From: Paenibacillus sp. FSL W8-0186
GTDB lineage: Bacteria; Bacillota; Bacilli; Paenibacillales; Paenibacillaceae
Reading direction: 5' to 3'
Length of the DNA stretch: 64,000 nt
Assembly (NCBI RefSeq): GCF_037969765.1
Contig: NZ_CP150207.1
Coordinates: forward strand, 5,277,501-5,341,500
A model generated the notes under the pieces. That model was not told where the DNA came from. It worked only from the letters and a program-made list of their open reading frames with translations, and searched no databases. Below, one piece after another: positions 53,929-63,101 of the stretch (its first letter is position 1; each line of letters opens with the position of its first letter). A program made the position numbers and the translations under genes.

Positions 53929-55224
53929 TTAATCAAACCGCTGCGTCTTGTACCACTTGCTTTCCCGATGCATGATTTTGTCCATAATCATGTTATAAGA
54001 GGCACGGAGTGAAATGACAAGGAATAGCTGTGCGTAAGTAAAATACGTAATACAGGACAGAACGAAGTTCCGGACGTTGCTCTGCCCGATATCGGAAGCC
54101 AGGGCAAGGTTGATCTGCAGCACGTACAAATAATACATCAGCGCCCAGGCGAAGATCAGATAAATGTACACATCGCCTTCAAATTGAAAGGGAGACATGA
54201 CCTCCGGTTTAAATAAAGCGATGAGCCAGTAAGCGATGTTGACGACAATGATTAGATCGGAAATCACGATCGTGACCAGAAACCAGAAATAGCTGGCCAT
54301 ATAATAAAGGACATGCAGCTTGATGCGCCAGCTCGAAGGCTTGAACAAGTGGTGAAAATTGTCCAGTACGACCTGGTAGTTCCCTTTGGCCCATCGCTCG
54401 CGCTGCTTCATATATACGGATAGCTGCTCCGGCTCCTGCTGGTAAGCCTCGGCCTGCGGGGCCAGCGCAATAAGCTGGCCCCTGGAGAGAATTTCAAACG
54501 AAATGGCCGTATCCTCGGTCAGCGCCTGCTCGTCCCAACCGCCGATTTCTTTGATCAGCGACGTTTTGATAATAAAGTTCGTGCCCGGTATTGTCCCCAG
54601 CTTGAACAGCTCCCACATGCCGGTATGGAGCACCCGCTGCATCGTCACCAGCTCCAAATTGATGCACCTGGATAAGAAGTTCTGCCCCCGGTTCCGGGCC
54701 TTGTTGCGTCCAAACACCGCCCCGTACAATTCCGGCTCCTCCATCGCCTTCTGCACGAGAAAGAGCAGCGAATTTTTCTCCGGCGCAGCGTCCGCGTCAA
54801 AAATGCAAATCCACTCCCCGGTGGCATGCTCCAATGCATCGTTCAAGGCGCCTGATTTGCCGCCCGTTCCTTTACGCTCCATGATGAAGAAGTCCCGATG
54901 CTGGTACTTGGGCTGAGCCTTAAGCGCCTTTAGCCGCCCTGCTGTATTATCCGTGCAGTTATCCGCCACGACGATAAACTGGATTTTGTGCTCGGGATAG
55001 TTCAGATGGAGAACATGCCTCGCCGTAGCCGTGATGACAAGCTCTTCGTTGTGGGCCGGAACGATCACGGTCACCGTGGGGAAGCCTTCCATATCTGCAG
55101 GCATTGTCAACGGCGTTATGCTCTGCCGCCATACAAAGCGAATGGCTCCGGTCATGATGATGATCGATTGAAATACGGCAATCCAGATGCTAACCATGCA
55201 CAGTATCAACAATACATCAGCCAC
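53929..55224 (-). CDS. Processive family 2 glycosyltransferase (YdaM-like)
   Basis: 431 residues from a GTG with GGGGGA at 6 nt; the ATG at 55242 lies in the upstream small gene. One N-terminal helix, a GT2 domain with VIVPAHNEE, ADNCTDNT, the DxD-type FDADAAPE, TED and QRERW (here KQRERWAKGN), and three or more C-terminal helices. It should polymerise an exopolysaccharide from nucleotide sugars across the membrane. The start overlaps a 50-codon gene by 8 bases. Like YdaM of the B. subtilis ydaJKLMN operon. Confidence 0.9.
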   Translation of the reverse strand: MADVLLILCMVSIWIAVFQSIIIMTGAIRFVWRQSITPLTMPADMEGFPTVTVIVPAHNEELVITATARHVLHLNYPEHKIQFIVVADNCTDNTAGRLKALKAQPKYQHRDFFIMERKGTGGKSGALNDALEHATGEWICIFDADAAPEKNSLLFLVQKAMEEPELYGAVFGRNKARNRGQNFLSRCINLELVTMQRVLHTGMWELFKLGTIPGTNFIIKTSLIKEIGGWDEQALTEDTAISFEILSRGQLIALAPQAEAYQQEPEQLSVYMKQRERWAKGNYQVVLDNFHHLFKPSSWRIKLHVLYYMASYFWFLVTIVISDLIIVVNIAYWLIALFKPEVMSPFQFEGDVYIYLIFAWALMYYLYVLQINLALASDIGQSNVRNFVLSCITYFTYAQLFLVISLRASYNMIMDKIMHRESKWYKTQRFD

Positions 55225-55369
55225 TGAATTTCCCCCGATCATATTTTTTATTTACTCTGTTCCGAAATACAAGGGTAGCAACCGTTAGAATGACAACAGT
55301 CACCGCAAATATGAAGCTGACTCCAATACATAATGGAATGAACCAGTCGACGTACGACGCCATAAGCAA
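55217..55369 (-). CDS. Small single-pass membrane protein, translationally coupled to the glycosyltransferase
   Basis: 50 residues; TTG start with GGGAGGTG at 6 nt (an ATG two codons in is an alternative). Sequence runs from M(L)MASYVDWFIPLC through a hydrophobic helix (IGVSFIFAVTVVILTVATLVF) to a basic tail RNRVNKKYDRGKFSG. Its stop overlaps the start of the glycosyltransferase. It may help assembly of the synthase complex; no family recognised. Confidence 0.65.
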   Translation of the reverse strand: MLMASYVDWFIPLCIGVSFIFAVTVVILTVATLVFRNRVNKKYDRGKFSG

Positions 55370-55412
55370 ATCGGGCACCTCCCTCCCGAATCCGGGGCAA
55401 TCCCTCTAGCAA

Positions 55413-56288
55413 TCAAATGTACTCCCCTATTAAATCCGTTTCGGAATATCTCTCCAGTGCAGCGATAATTGCGTCGATATCCTTATACTTGCTGAACTGC
55501 TCCTTCTGGTATACGATCGTGCCTGCACGAATGACGAGCTTAAGGGGGCGCCCATTCCTATCCAGGAAATGAATATCCATCAGGGCCAGCTTGATCCGAT
55601 CCGCCAACGCCTGCAGGAAGTCGTGGTCGGTCATCGGGCACAGAATGATAAACCTGCCCTGTTCCAGGGAAAATTTATAATCTTCATAACGGATCTGAGT
55701 CTGAATAATGCCCGATAGCTCCTGCAGAAGCAGGGCATAACGCTGCGAACCTAGCGATTCCTGCACAAGCGGTAGAAAATCGATTTTGAACATCGCCATA
55801 CAGAAGCTGTAGTGTTCGGAATACCTGTTGGCCAAATTGGACTGCTTGACCACAATTTCGGCCAGCGCCTCTTTGTTGCCGAGGGCCGTATCGAGATCAA
55901 CCTGCGGTGTACGCTGCTCCAGTTCTGCCAGCCGCTGGATGATGATCTTGCTGCGAATTAACGCCGATTTGATTACAGCGGCAATACCGACATTGGCCGG
56001 TACAAGCAAAATCCACAAAAAAGCCAAAACATCCAGACGCCCAAAAGTCGACAACCATACAAAATAACCGACCAGGAACACGAATACTCCGACGACGGAC
56101 ACCCCTAATGGAAGTAACAGCCCGATCAGCAGCGCCGCCAAGGCCGCGATGCTGAACGCAAATTCAGCCCCGGTATAGCTCTGCTCAAGATAAACGTTGA
56201 GAAAGACGAAGAACTGCTGTACGATTGCCAGCAAAATAAGCAGGATATAGCCCGATGCCATGCGATACGCCGGTATGTTGCGCCTCAT
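55413..56288 (-). CDS. Degenerate GGDEF membrane protein (YdaK-like)
   Basis: 291 residues from an ATG with GGAAGG at 6 nt. Four hydrophobic segments (about 8-110), a coiled segment, then a GGDEF fold (about 130-288) in which DxxTALGNKEAL replaces D-LTGLPNR and SLEQGRF stands in place of the GGDEF motif. No catalysis is expected. YdaK of B. subtilis is such a c-di-GMP receptor that activates the neighbouring exopolysaccharide synthase; this gene sits in the same order relative to a YdaM-like glycosyltransferase. Confidence 0.85.
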   Translation of the reverse strand: MRRNIPAYRMASGYILLILLAIVQQFFVFLNVYLEQSYTGAEFAFSIAALAALLIGLLLPLGVSVVGVFVFLVGYFVWLSTFGRLDVLAFLWILLVPANVGIAAVIKSALIRSKIIIQRLAELEQRTPQVDLDTALGNKEALAEIVVKQSNLANRYSEHYSFCMAMFKIDFLPLVQESLGSQRYALLLQELSGIIQTQIRYEDYKFSLEQGRFIILCPMTDHDFLQALADRIKLALMDIHFLDRNGRPLKLVIRAGTIVYQKEQFSKYKDIDAIIAALERYSETDLIGEYI

Positions 56289-56351
56289 AATCAACCTTCC
56301 TTCTATGTCGTCATCAGCCCAAGGAGAGTTCTGGCTTACAATCCATGGTGT

Positions 56352-56380
56352 AAAAAAATAGGCATCCCCATATAAAGCCT
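56352..56380 (-). terminator. Possible terminator between YdaJ-like and YdaK-like genes
   Basis: Short AGGC/GCCT stem with a 13-nt loop on the minus strand followed by a run of seven T (56352-56358). Weak stem; may only attenuate. Confidence 0.35.
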
Positions 56381-56465
56381 CATACGGGAAGTGCCGGATA
56401 TTTCGATCTTTTAATACTATATTCTACAGATCCAAACTATACACTTTCTGAACAATTACCCTAAA

Positions 56466-57569
56466 TTAAGGATTTTGCATAGCTGTCTCGGCAAGTAAGG
56501 GAAGAATATTATCAAAAAAATGGGTGTTCTTGCTAAATACATATCCGCCAGAGTAGGATGCGTCCTTATTTTTAAGGGATATCATTTGTTTGTTTAACTG
56601 CTTGGCCCATTCCTTATCCCCGCATTCCAAGGCTAGCAGTATGGCAAGTCCGTACACCGATGGCGATTCGTAAGAGACCTCCGCCGTGCGGGTTACCCGG
56701 TTATAGCGTCCTTTAATGCTTTTCTGCTGGCGGAGCTCCTTCTTCAGGAATGAGATAAGGGGAGTCGGCTTCTTGCCCAGCTCTGCACGGTGAATGCCTA
56801 TCATTAATTGATCGATGAGATTAACATCGTCGCCGTATGCATATTTCTGTTCCTGAACATCGAAGGTAACCGGAAAGAATACGCCGTCATCCGGCATTTC
56901 GGAGAGTAAGCGAACGTATTGCTCGTAAGTGCCCGAATCGATAAGCTGGTGATCCTTCATCAGCTTAAGCACCGCTATATCCACATAAACCAGGCTCAGC
57001 GTTGCCGGGGATTCATCCCTCGCAAAGTCATGGAAATCGACGAAATAGCCGTTGTTCTGCACATGCATCTGCAGCGTGTCCGATATTTCTCTTGCCGCGG
57101 CTAAATATTCGTCTTTTTTCCAAAGCTGTGATGCCTCTATCAGACTGCCGATAATGCGAAAATCGTCACCAAGCGCATTCGTATTTACCTTCACCCGGCC
57201 ATCGGACTCTATCTTCCAGACAATATACTTCTCCGACGTCAAAAATCGGCTGTTCAGCACCTCATAGCTGCGTTCAAACAACGCTTGGTCCCGTTTTTTT
57301 ACGGCATATTGCATCCAAAATCCCAATGACTCGGAAAGCGCCTCGCGCCCAGCCACGATATCCGGATCAGTTGAGGCACCCGGCTGCAAATAAGTGGCTA
57401 AAGTTCCATTTGCATTTGTCATATGCTTCGTAATAAATTCCTCTGTGGATGAGCCTGCACTCTTCACGGCCTCCCCCTTGGAATACACGCCTACAGCGGC
57501 GGATAATCCTAAAATAACTACCATGAATACCATCAGCAGCTTTGTCCAGCTATAGTGCCGTACGGTCAT
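56466..57569 (-). CDS. Secreted GH8-like glycosidase (YdaJ-like)
   Basis: 367 residues from the ATG at 57569 (AAGG at 8 nt). N-terminal membrane anchor or signal helix (LLMVFMVVILGLSAAVGVY), then a (alpha/alpha)6-type fold with the ALSESLGFWMQYAV segment, where GH8 enzymes have their catalytic Glu, and LGDDFRIIGSLIEA. YdaJ and BcsZ-type hydrolases trim polymer in exopolysaccharide operons. Catalytic activity here is not certain. A 13-bp palindrome CCCAAATTTTGGG lies upstream at 57633-57645, in the 57570-57735 gap. Confidence 0.8.
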   Translation of the reverse strand: MTVRHYSWTKLLMVFMVVILGLSAAVGVYSKGEAVKSAGSSTEEFITKHMTNANGTLATYLQPGASTDPDIVAGREALSESLGFWMQYAVKKRDQALFERSYEVLNSRFLTSEKYIVWKIESDGRVKVNTNALGDDFRIIGSLIEASQLWKKDEYLAAAREISDTLQMHVQNNGYFVDFHDFARDESPATLSLVYVDIAVLKLMKDHQLIDSGTYEQYVRLLSEMPDDGVFFPVTFDVQEQKYAYGDDVNLIDQLMIGIHRAELGKKPTPLISFLKKELRQQKSIKGRYNRVTRTAEVSYESPSVYGLAILLALECGDKEWAKQLNKQMISLKNKDASYSGGYVFSKNTHFFDNILPLLAETAMQNP

Positions 57570-57734
57570 TACTCTCACCTTCTCCTATTTGGGCATAAAC
57601 CCCTCTTGTTCCATTATCATAATTATCAAGGCCCCAAATTTTGGGTTTTCATTTTCATTTTATCCTATATTTTCTTAACGCGCTGCAAGTATTTCATTTA
57701 TAACCCCGGAAGGGTTCCATATATGTAAAAAAGG

Positions 57735-57767
57735 CAAAAAGACTCTCCTTTAGAAAAGGAGAGTCTT
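57735..57767 (-). terminator. Intrinsic terminator after the small Cys-containing protein gene
   Basis: Thirteen-bp stem AAGACTCTCCTTT/AAAGGAGAGTCTT with a 3-nt loop followed by T residues on the minus strand. Confidence 0.88.
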
Positions 57768-57778
57768 GCGGGTTAAAT

Positions 57779-58009
57779 TTAAATTAGTGCAATTGCGAGC
57801 AACGTAAACAGGCTTAACGTTAGAATCTGATTGCCATAAAACCCCGGGCGAAAGGCCGAGGTTCTAACGACGCCCCTGCCATCGGGACGCAAATAAACAT
57901 TTTGGTAGTCTACATTCGTAATCGTCCCTGTATACTGCCGTCCATCTATGGTTAGAATGCGAACCCTCTTATCTTTGCAGTGCAAACAAGTATAATAGGC
58001 TTCAACCAC
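57779..58009 (-). CDS. Small Sm-like membrane-associated protein
   Basis: 76 residues from a GTG with AAGGAGG at 9 nt; the ATG at 58018 touches that site. A YTCLHCKDK CxxC pair, then RVRILTIDGRQYTGTITNVDYQNVYLRP, which resembles a small Sm/Hfq-type beta barrel, and a C-terminal hydrophobic helix (LTLSLFTLLAIALI). It may be a membrane-tethered small barrel protein. No function is known to me. Confidence 0.6.
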   Translation of the reverse strand: MVEAYYTCLHCKDKRVRILTIDGRQYTGTITNVDYQNVYLRPDGRGVVRTSAFRPGFYGNQILTLSLFTLLAIALI

Positions 58010-58082
58010 AACCCTCATCCTCCTTTTTAGGTCACATATTAGTCTATGAGGAGAATGAGGGACGGTAACGGCATAGGTCTAC

Positions 58083-59156
58083 TTAAGATATTCTTCTGTC
58101 CTTCTTAATTTGCTTGCTTCGCAGCTGGCCGCAGGCGGCATCGATATCCGTTCCGTGCTCCAGGCGGACGCTGCAGTTGATGCCCTGCTTCTTCATCACA
58201 TCGTAAAAGGCCAGGATCGACTCCTTGCGGCTTCTCTGGTATTGGCCGTGTTCGTCGACCGGGTTATATGGAATGAGGTTGACTGTAACCCCGTTTCGCC
58301 GGGCGCCGATCAGCTCGGCAAGCTCCTGCGCATGCTCTGTTCCGTCGTTAATGTCTCTTAGCAAAATGTACTCCAAGGTCACCTTCCGGTTCGATTTTGC
58401 CAAATAGTAATCTATAGCCTCCATCAGCCTTTCGATCGGAATGGCCTTGTTGATCTTCATGATGCGCGTCCGCAGCTCATTGTTGGGGGCATGCAGTGAA
58501 ATCGCCAGGTTGACCTTCAGATCGGAATCGGCAAACTCAATGATTTTGTCCGCGAGGCCGCTTGTGGATACGGTAATGCGGCGCGGCCCGATGGCCAGAC
58601 CCTTGTGGTCCTTCACCGTGCGAATAAAATTGGATACGTTCGTAAAGTTATCAAACGGCTCGCCGATGCCCATAACGACGATATGGCTTACCCGTTCCTC
58701 CTGTCCGGCTTCATCCAAATGGAACTGAACTTTCATGATTTGTTCCACGATTTCAGCACTCGTTAAATCACGGCTCTTCTTCAGCAATCCGCTCGCGCAG
58801 AAGCTGCAGCCGATATTGCAGCCGACCTGAGTGGTGACGCAGACGGAGAGACCGAACTTATGCCGCATTAACACCGTCTCTATCAGATTGCCATCCGCCA
58901 GTTTAAAGAGAAATTTGACCGTTCCGTCCGCAGACTGCTGCTTCACCTGCTCTGTCAGCGTCTCCATCACGAAATTCTCTTCCAGCAGCGCAACAACCGC
59001 AGGCTTGACATCATTCATATCCGCGAAGCTGTGTACCCGTTTGCGGTAAAGCCCATCCCATACCTGGAGCGCGCGTGATTTCTTGTGTCCCCGCTCCTCC
59101 AGCCAGGCGATCAGCTGATCTAACGTAAATCCATAAATGGATGATATATTCATCAT
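58083..59156 (-). CDS. rlmN: 23S rRNA (adenine-2503-C2)-methyltransferase / tRNA m2A37
   Basis: 357 residues, radical SAM enzyme. The 4Fe-4S motif is in [13 protein letters not shown] (CxxxCxxC); earlier [15 protein letters not shown], later [13 protein letters not shown] and [15 protein letters not shown]-terminal Cys in [20 protein letters not shown], where the mechanistic cysteine pair is expected. It methylates A2503 of 23S rRNA and A37 of certain tRNAs. AGAGGA precedes the ATG. Confidence 0.96.
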   Translation of the reverse strand: MMNISSIYGFTLDQLIAWLEERGHKKSRALQVWDGLYRKRVHSFADMNDVKPAVVALLEENFVMETLTEQVKQQSADGTVKFLFKLADGNLIETVLMRHKFGLSVCVTTQVGCNIGCSFCASGLLKKSRDLTSAEIVEQIMKVQFHLDEAGQEERVSHIVVMGIGEPFDNFTNVSNFIRTVKDHKGLAIGPRRITVSTSGLADKIIEFADSDLKVNLAISLHAPNNELRTRIMKINKAIPIERLMEAIDYYLAKSNRKVTLEYILLRDINDGTEHAQELAELIGARRNGVTVNLIPYNPVDEHGQYQRSRKESILAFYDVMKKQGINCSVRLEHGTDIDAACGQLRSKQIKKDRRIS

Positions 59157-59353
59157 ATTTTCCTCTTTTCAGAACTTCAAATTCTGTTTATTATTGTCCC
59201 AAATCTTTTTTATGAAAACAAGGCTCTATTTCATGAGAAATATATCCGAAAGTGTAACTTTGTGTCCTTGTTCACGTCTACATAATTAAATGGACGGCGA
59301 TTTAGTCAATTTCTAGGGAACCCTTCAGGGTAGAAACGGAGTTGTTTGCGCTT

Positions 59354-60259
59354 ATGACCGGAAAAATCGTCTTGGCTGGAGGAACCGGCTTCATCGGAAC
59401 TTATCTCAGTAAGAAGTATCAGCAGCAGGGGTATGAAATCATACATATTTCTAGACAGCCAGGCCACATATCATGGCGGGACCACAAGGGAATTGTACAA
59501 GCGTTGGAGCAGGCGGACATGCTGATCAATCTGGCGGGAAAATCCGTCGACTGCCGTTATACCGACAGGAACAAAAAAGCCATCATGGACTCACGTACGG
59601 AGACGACCCAGCTTCTCGGCGCTGCCGTGCTTGCCTGCAAGCAGCCGCCTGCCCTCTGGATCAATTCCAGCACGGCCACGATCTACAGACATGCGGAGGA
59701 TCGGCCCATGACGGAAGCTGAGGGCGAGATCGGGACTGGCTTCTCCGTCGAGGTGGCCCAAGCATGGGAGCAGACCTTTTTTGCCTTCAAATTGCCGGCA
59801 ACGAGACAAGCGGCGCTGCGGATCTCCATCGTTCTTGGAGAAGACGGGGGCGTCATGACGCCGTACAAAAACCTCGTCCGCTTCGGGCTTGGCGGCATCC
59901 AAGGCCCGGGAACCCAGCGGTTCAGCTGGATTCATATCGAGGACATTTACGGCATTATTTCGTTTCTGCAGGCCAGGGAAGATCTATGCGGCGTGTTCAA
60001 TTGCGCCTCTCCGAACCCTGTCACCAACCGGGAGCTCATGAGCGAATTACGGCGCGCGATGAACCGCAAGTTCGGCCTGCCTTCGCCGAAATGGCTGCTG
60101 GAGCTTGGGGCCGTCATGATTCAGACGGAAACCGAATTAATTCTAAAGAGCCGCTGGGTGATTCCAGAGCGATTAGAGCAAGAAGGCTATGAGTTCAAAT
60201 TTCCCCGGCTGGATCAGACGTTGCGCAGTATTCTTCATTTAGCCGAAGATTGGAGATAG
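59354..60259 (+). CDS. TIGR01777/SDR39U1-family epimerase-like protein
   Basis: 301 residues from the ATG at 59354; the TTG at 59342 touches the GGAG site. NAD(P)-binding GGTGFIGTYL, then LINLAGKSVDCRYTDRNKKAIMDSR and INSSTATIYRHAEDRPMTE, the signature of the SDR39U1 (YfcH) family; C-terminal DUF1731-like part (VTNRELMSELRRAMNRKFGLPSPKWLLELGAVM). Substrate unknown. It is followed 4 bases later by a GDPD gene. Confidence 0.9.
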   Translation: MTGKIVLAGGTGFIGTYLSKKYQQQGYEIIHISRQPGHISWRDHKGIVQALEQADMLINLAGKSVDCRYTDRNKKAIMDSRTETTQLLGAAVLACKQPPALWINSSTATIYRHAEDRPMTEAEGEIGTGFSVEVAQAWEQTFFAFKLPATRQAALRISIVLGEDGGVMTPYKNLVRFGLGGIQGPGTQRFSWIHIEDIYGIISFLQAREDLCGVFNCASPNPVTNRELMSELRRAMNRKFGLPSPKWLLELGAVMIQTETELILKSRWVIPERLEQEGYEFKFPRLDQTLRSILHLAEDWR

Positions 60260-60263
60260 GAAG

Positions 60264-61244
60264 ATGAAGCTCACAAAAAGATGGCAACGCATATTAGTAG
60301 TTGTGCTTATTTTGTCGGCGTTCATCTATCTGAACAATACCTCCCTGCTGACCAAGGAACGCAGTGGATCACCTTTCCTGCTGGCGCATCGCGGTCTTGG
60401 TCAAACGTTCAGCATGGAGGGCATGGAGGGAGATACTTGTACGGCCACCCGGATTTTCGAGCCGGAGCACCCTTACCTGGAGAACACCATCCCTTCCATG
60501 CAGGCTGCCTTCGACGCCGGAGCGGACATGGTGGAACTGGATATTAAACCGACCAAGGATGGCCAATTCGCCGTGTTCCATGACTGGACACTGGAATGCC
60601 GGACGAACGTGCAGGGCATGGTCGGTGATTATACGATGGATGAGCTGAAGGATATCGATATCGGCTACGGCTACACGGCGGATAACGGGGCGACATACCC
60701 TTTTCGCGGGAAAGGTATTGGGTTGATGCCGTCGCTGGATGAGGTGCTGGAGCATTTTCCGGAAGGAACTTTCCTGCTTCATATTAAAAGCAATGACCCG
60801 GAGGAGGGCCGCCAGCTCGCGCAATATCTTGCGGATCTGCCAGAGGATCGTTTGCATGAGCTGACAGTTTATGGAGGTGATGAACCTATAGCTGCCCTGC
60901 AGGAGGAATTGCCCGGGCTGAGAGTGATGTCAAAGGCTACGCTCAAAAGCTGTCTGCTTGCGTACGAAGGGGTCGGCTGGAGCGGTTACATGCCTTCGGC
61001 CTGCAGGAACACACAGCTCCATATCCCCTTGAAGTTCGCTTCGTGGCTGTGGGGTTGGCCGAATAAATTTCTTAACCGGATGGATGATGCGGGCACACGG
61101 GTAATCGTTGTCGCAGGCAGCGGAGAGTGGTCTGAGGGCTTTGACACTATTGAGGACTTAACGCTGCTTCCCAAAGGTTATACCGGCGGAATATGGACGA
61201 ACCGGATTGACCGGATCGCACCGCCTTTACTGTACAATAAATGA
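60264..61244 (+). CDS. Membrane-anchored glycerophosphodiester phosphodiesterase family protein
   Basis: 326 residues, N-terminal membrane helix (ILVVVLILSAFIYLNN, about 10-26), then a GDPD TIM barrel: AHRGLGQ with the catalytic His/Arg, ENTIPSMQAAFDAGADMVELDIKPTKDGQFAVFHD with metal-binding Glu/Asp, and a second His. It is expected to cleave glycerophosphodiesters at the outer face of the membrane. The ~25-residue insert after AHRGLG (METMEGDTCTATRIF-like) is unusual. It lies 4 bases after the epimerase gene. Confidence 0.9.
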   Translation: MKLTKRWQRILVVVLILSAFIYLNNTSLLTKERSGSPFLLAHRGLGQTFSMEGMEGDTCTATRIFEPEHPYLENTIPSMQAAFDAGADMVELDIKPTKDGQFAVFHDWTLECRTNVQGMVGDYTMDELKDIDIGYGYTADNGATYPFRGKGIGLMPSLDEVLEHFPEGTFLLHIKSNDPEEGRQLAQYLADLPEDRLHELTVYGGDEPIAALQEELPGLRVMSKATLKSCLLAYEGVGWSGYMPSACRNTQLHIPLKFASWLWGWPNKFLNRMDDAGTRVIVVAGSGEWSEGFDTIEDLTLLPKGYTGGIWTNRIDRIAPPLLYNK

Positions 61245-61265
61245 AGCTGGATAAGATGACATAGC

Positions 61266-61298
61266 AAACACCCCGCTAATTGCTTTAGCGGGGTGTTT
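61266..61298. terminator. Bidirectional terminator
   Basis: Thirteen-bp stem AAACACCCCGCTA/TAGCGGGGTGTTT with a 7-nt loop, between the GDPD gene (+) and the ABC-2 operon (-). Confidence 0.88.
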
Positions 61299-61413
61299 AT
61301 GCATAGTGGATATACTCCGGCGGCTGGGAACGGCGTACAGGCTGACGGCTTCTTTCCGCAGCGCGCCAGTTCCTGGCGCCTCGAGGGCGGCCAGACCACA
61401 TGCCGCTCTCACC

Positions 61414-62220
61414 TTAGGAGCCTGCACCTTTATAGCGTTTGACCCCCATATTCCATGCCAGCAGGCCAATCGCTAGAAATACTGCCCCCATCACCGGGGT
61501 GAGCAGTGCCATGCCCGTCATCTCTTCGCGTTGAAGGAATAACGCTGCTGGATAAATACCGACAAAGGCGAACGGGATAACCCATGTCAGCAAAATTTGG
61601 ATTGTCCGGTTATAGATCGTCACGGGATAGCGTCCATAGTTCTGGATGTTGAACATGAGTGGAAGAATCCCGGTCGGCGCGTCTGAATAGAACGACAAAG
61701 AGGTGAGCGCGGTATAAATCCCTGTATAAATCGCGACCGCGCTAAGTGTCAGAATAATCAGCGCCGGAATAGTCCACCATTCCAACGGCAGCCCGAGCTG
61801 CCCGCCGCTGATCGCCATAATAATGATGCCGACGAGACCGCCGATCAGAGCTGGCGGATCGATATTTTCCAGGAAAATTTGAAATAAATGATGCGCCGGA
61901 CGCGTCAGTACGCGGTCCATCTCCCCCTTGACGATATAACGTTCGCTGAAATTCCACATATTGACGAAACAGCTGAACACAGCATATGGCACCATAAAGA
62001 AGCCGTAAACAAAAATGACCTCATTCTGGCTCCAGCCGCCCAGGCTGTCGGTATGCATAAAGACCACCAGGATGAAAATAAAGTTCGTCGCCTGGAAGAG
62101 CAAATCCGAGATCACCTCGACCCAAAAATCGGCGCGATATGTGAGTCGGGTTTTCATGTAATTTTTGAAATATTCCATAATCAATCCCAAGTAATACAAC
62201 ATTCTCGCCATGCCTCTCAT
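61414..62220 (-). CDS. ABC-2 type permease (DUF990 family), second subunit
   Basis: 268 residues, six predicted helices, with NYMKTRLTYRADFWVEVISDLLFQATNFIFI near the start and the ABC-2-type MWNFSERYIVKGEMDRVLTRPAHHLF segment. It pairs with the next-upstream permease and the ATPase as an exporter. ATG at 62220 overlaps the upstream stop; AAGGAGG is close (3 nt) while an ATG at 62211 has it 12 nt away, so the start is uncertain. Substrate unknown. Confidence 0.85.
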   Translation of the reverse strand: MRGMARMLYYLGLIMEYFKNYMKTRLTYRADFWVEVISDLLFQATNFIFILVVFMHTDSLGGWSQNEVIFVYGFFMVPYAVFSCFVNMWNFSERYIVKGEMDRVLTRPAHHLFQIFLENIDPPALIGGLVGIIIMAISGGQLGLPLEWWTIPALIILTLSAVAIYTGIYTALTSLSFYSDAPTGILPLMFNIQNYGRYPVTIYNRTIQILLTWVIPFAFVGIYPAALFLQREEMTGMALLTPVMGAVFLAIGLLAWNMGVKRYKGAGS

Positions 62221-63101
62221 CAACCTCCTTGCACGAACAGGCGCTGCCGCGCTGCCCGGTATAACAGAATCATCGGGATGATTAAAGCCGCGAACCAGAA
62301 CACCTGAATGCCCAGCACGTTCCAGATGCCTACGCCCTGCACTCTGCCTGTAAAGACAGAGCCTGGCAAATAGGTAATCGCCTGAAAAGGCAGCACCTCA
62401 AGCACTTTGGACAGCCAGCCAGGGAACAGGCTGATCGGCACGATAAGTCCTGAGAAAAGATCGACGAGGACCCGCTTCATCCGCATAACGCCTTCATTAT
62501 TCTCGATAAAGAAGGCCGAGAGGCCTGTTATGACATTAATCTGCGAATTGATCAGGAAGCTGAAGATCAGCATGACAAGAAAGCCAGCCCATGCCGACGG
62601 GGCGGTTGGCAGCTGTACCGGGAACAGGAGCATGGCGATAGCCATGCCGGGAATCATGAACAGCAGGAAGCGGAACATGCCTTCCCCGAGCCCCTGCATC
62701 ATTTTGGCAAATACATAGTTATAGGGACGTATGAATTGGATGGCAATGCTGCCGTCGCGGATATCGGACGAGATTTCCCGGTCCAAATTGTTGAAATAAA
62801 ATGCCCTGGCCATCCAGGATACCGCAACATACGTCGTCATCTGTACGGCGGTAAAGCCGCCCAAGGAATCACCATCGCCGTAGATGGCTTTCCAGGTGAA
62901 ATAGTTGACCCCGATATTGAGAGTATAGATTAGAATACCGGTGTAGTAATTAATTCGGTATGCAAGCATGGTCAGGAAACGGATGCGGATAAAATCCAAA
63001 TACGCGTCAAGCAGCAGACGCTTTCCGCTATGACGCGGCTTCCGTCCCTCCGGGCGGGCCGGTCTGGGTGAAGTCAGCTCGGACGAAGGACGTTTAGACA
63101 T
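62220..63101 (-). CDS. ABC-2 type permease, first subunit
   Basis: 293 residues from the ATG at 63101, which overlaps the ATPase stop by 8 bases; longer frames have no ribosome binding site. Basic N-terminus, then six helices; contains YNYVFAKMMQGLGEGMFRFL and WMARAFYFNNLDREISSDIRDGSIAIQFIRPYNY, where the DGSI...RP motif parallels the REMDRVLTRP of the partner. Members of this DUF990-like pair form exporters with YbhF/NatA-type ATPases. Confidence 0.87.
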   Translation of the reverse strand: MSKRPSSELTSPRPARPEGRKPRHSGKRLLLDAYLDFIRIRFLTMLAYRINYYTGILIYTLNIGVNYFTWKAIYGDGDSLGGFTAVQMTTYVAVSWMARAFYFNNLDREISSDIRDGSIAIQFIRPYNYVFAKMMQGLGEGMFRFLLFMIPGMAIAMLLFPVQLPTAPSAWAGFLVMLIFSFLINSQINVITGLSAFFIENNEGVMRMKRVLVDLFSGLIVPISLFPGWLSKVLEVLPFQAITYLPGSVFTGRVQGVGIWNVLGIQVFWFAALIIPMILLYRAARQRLFVQGG

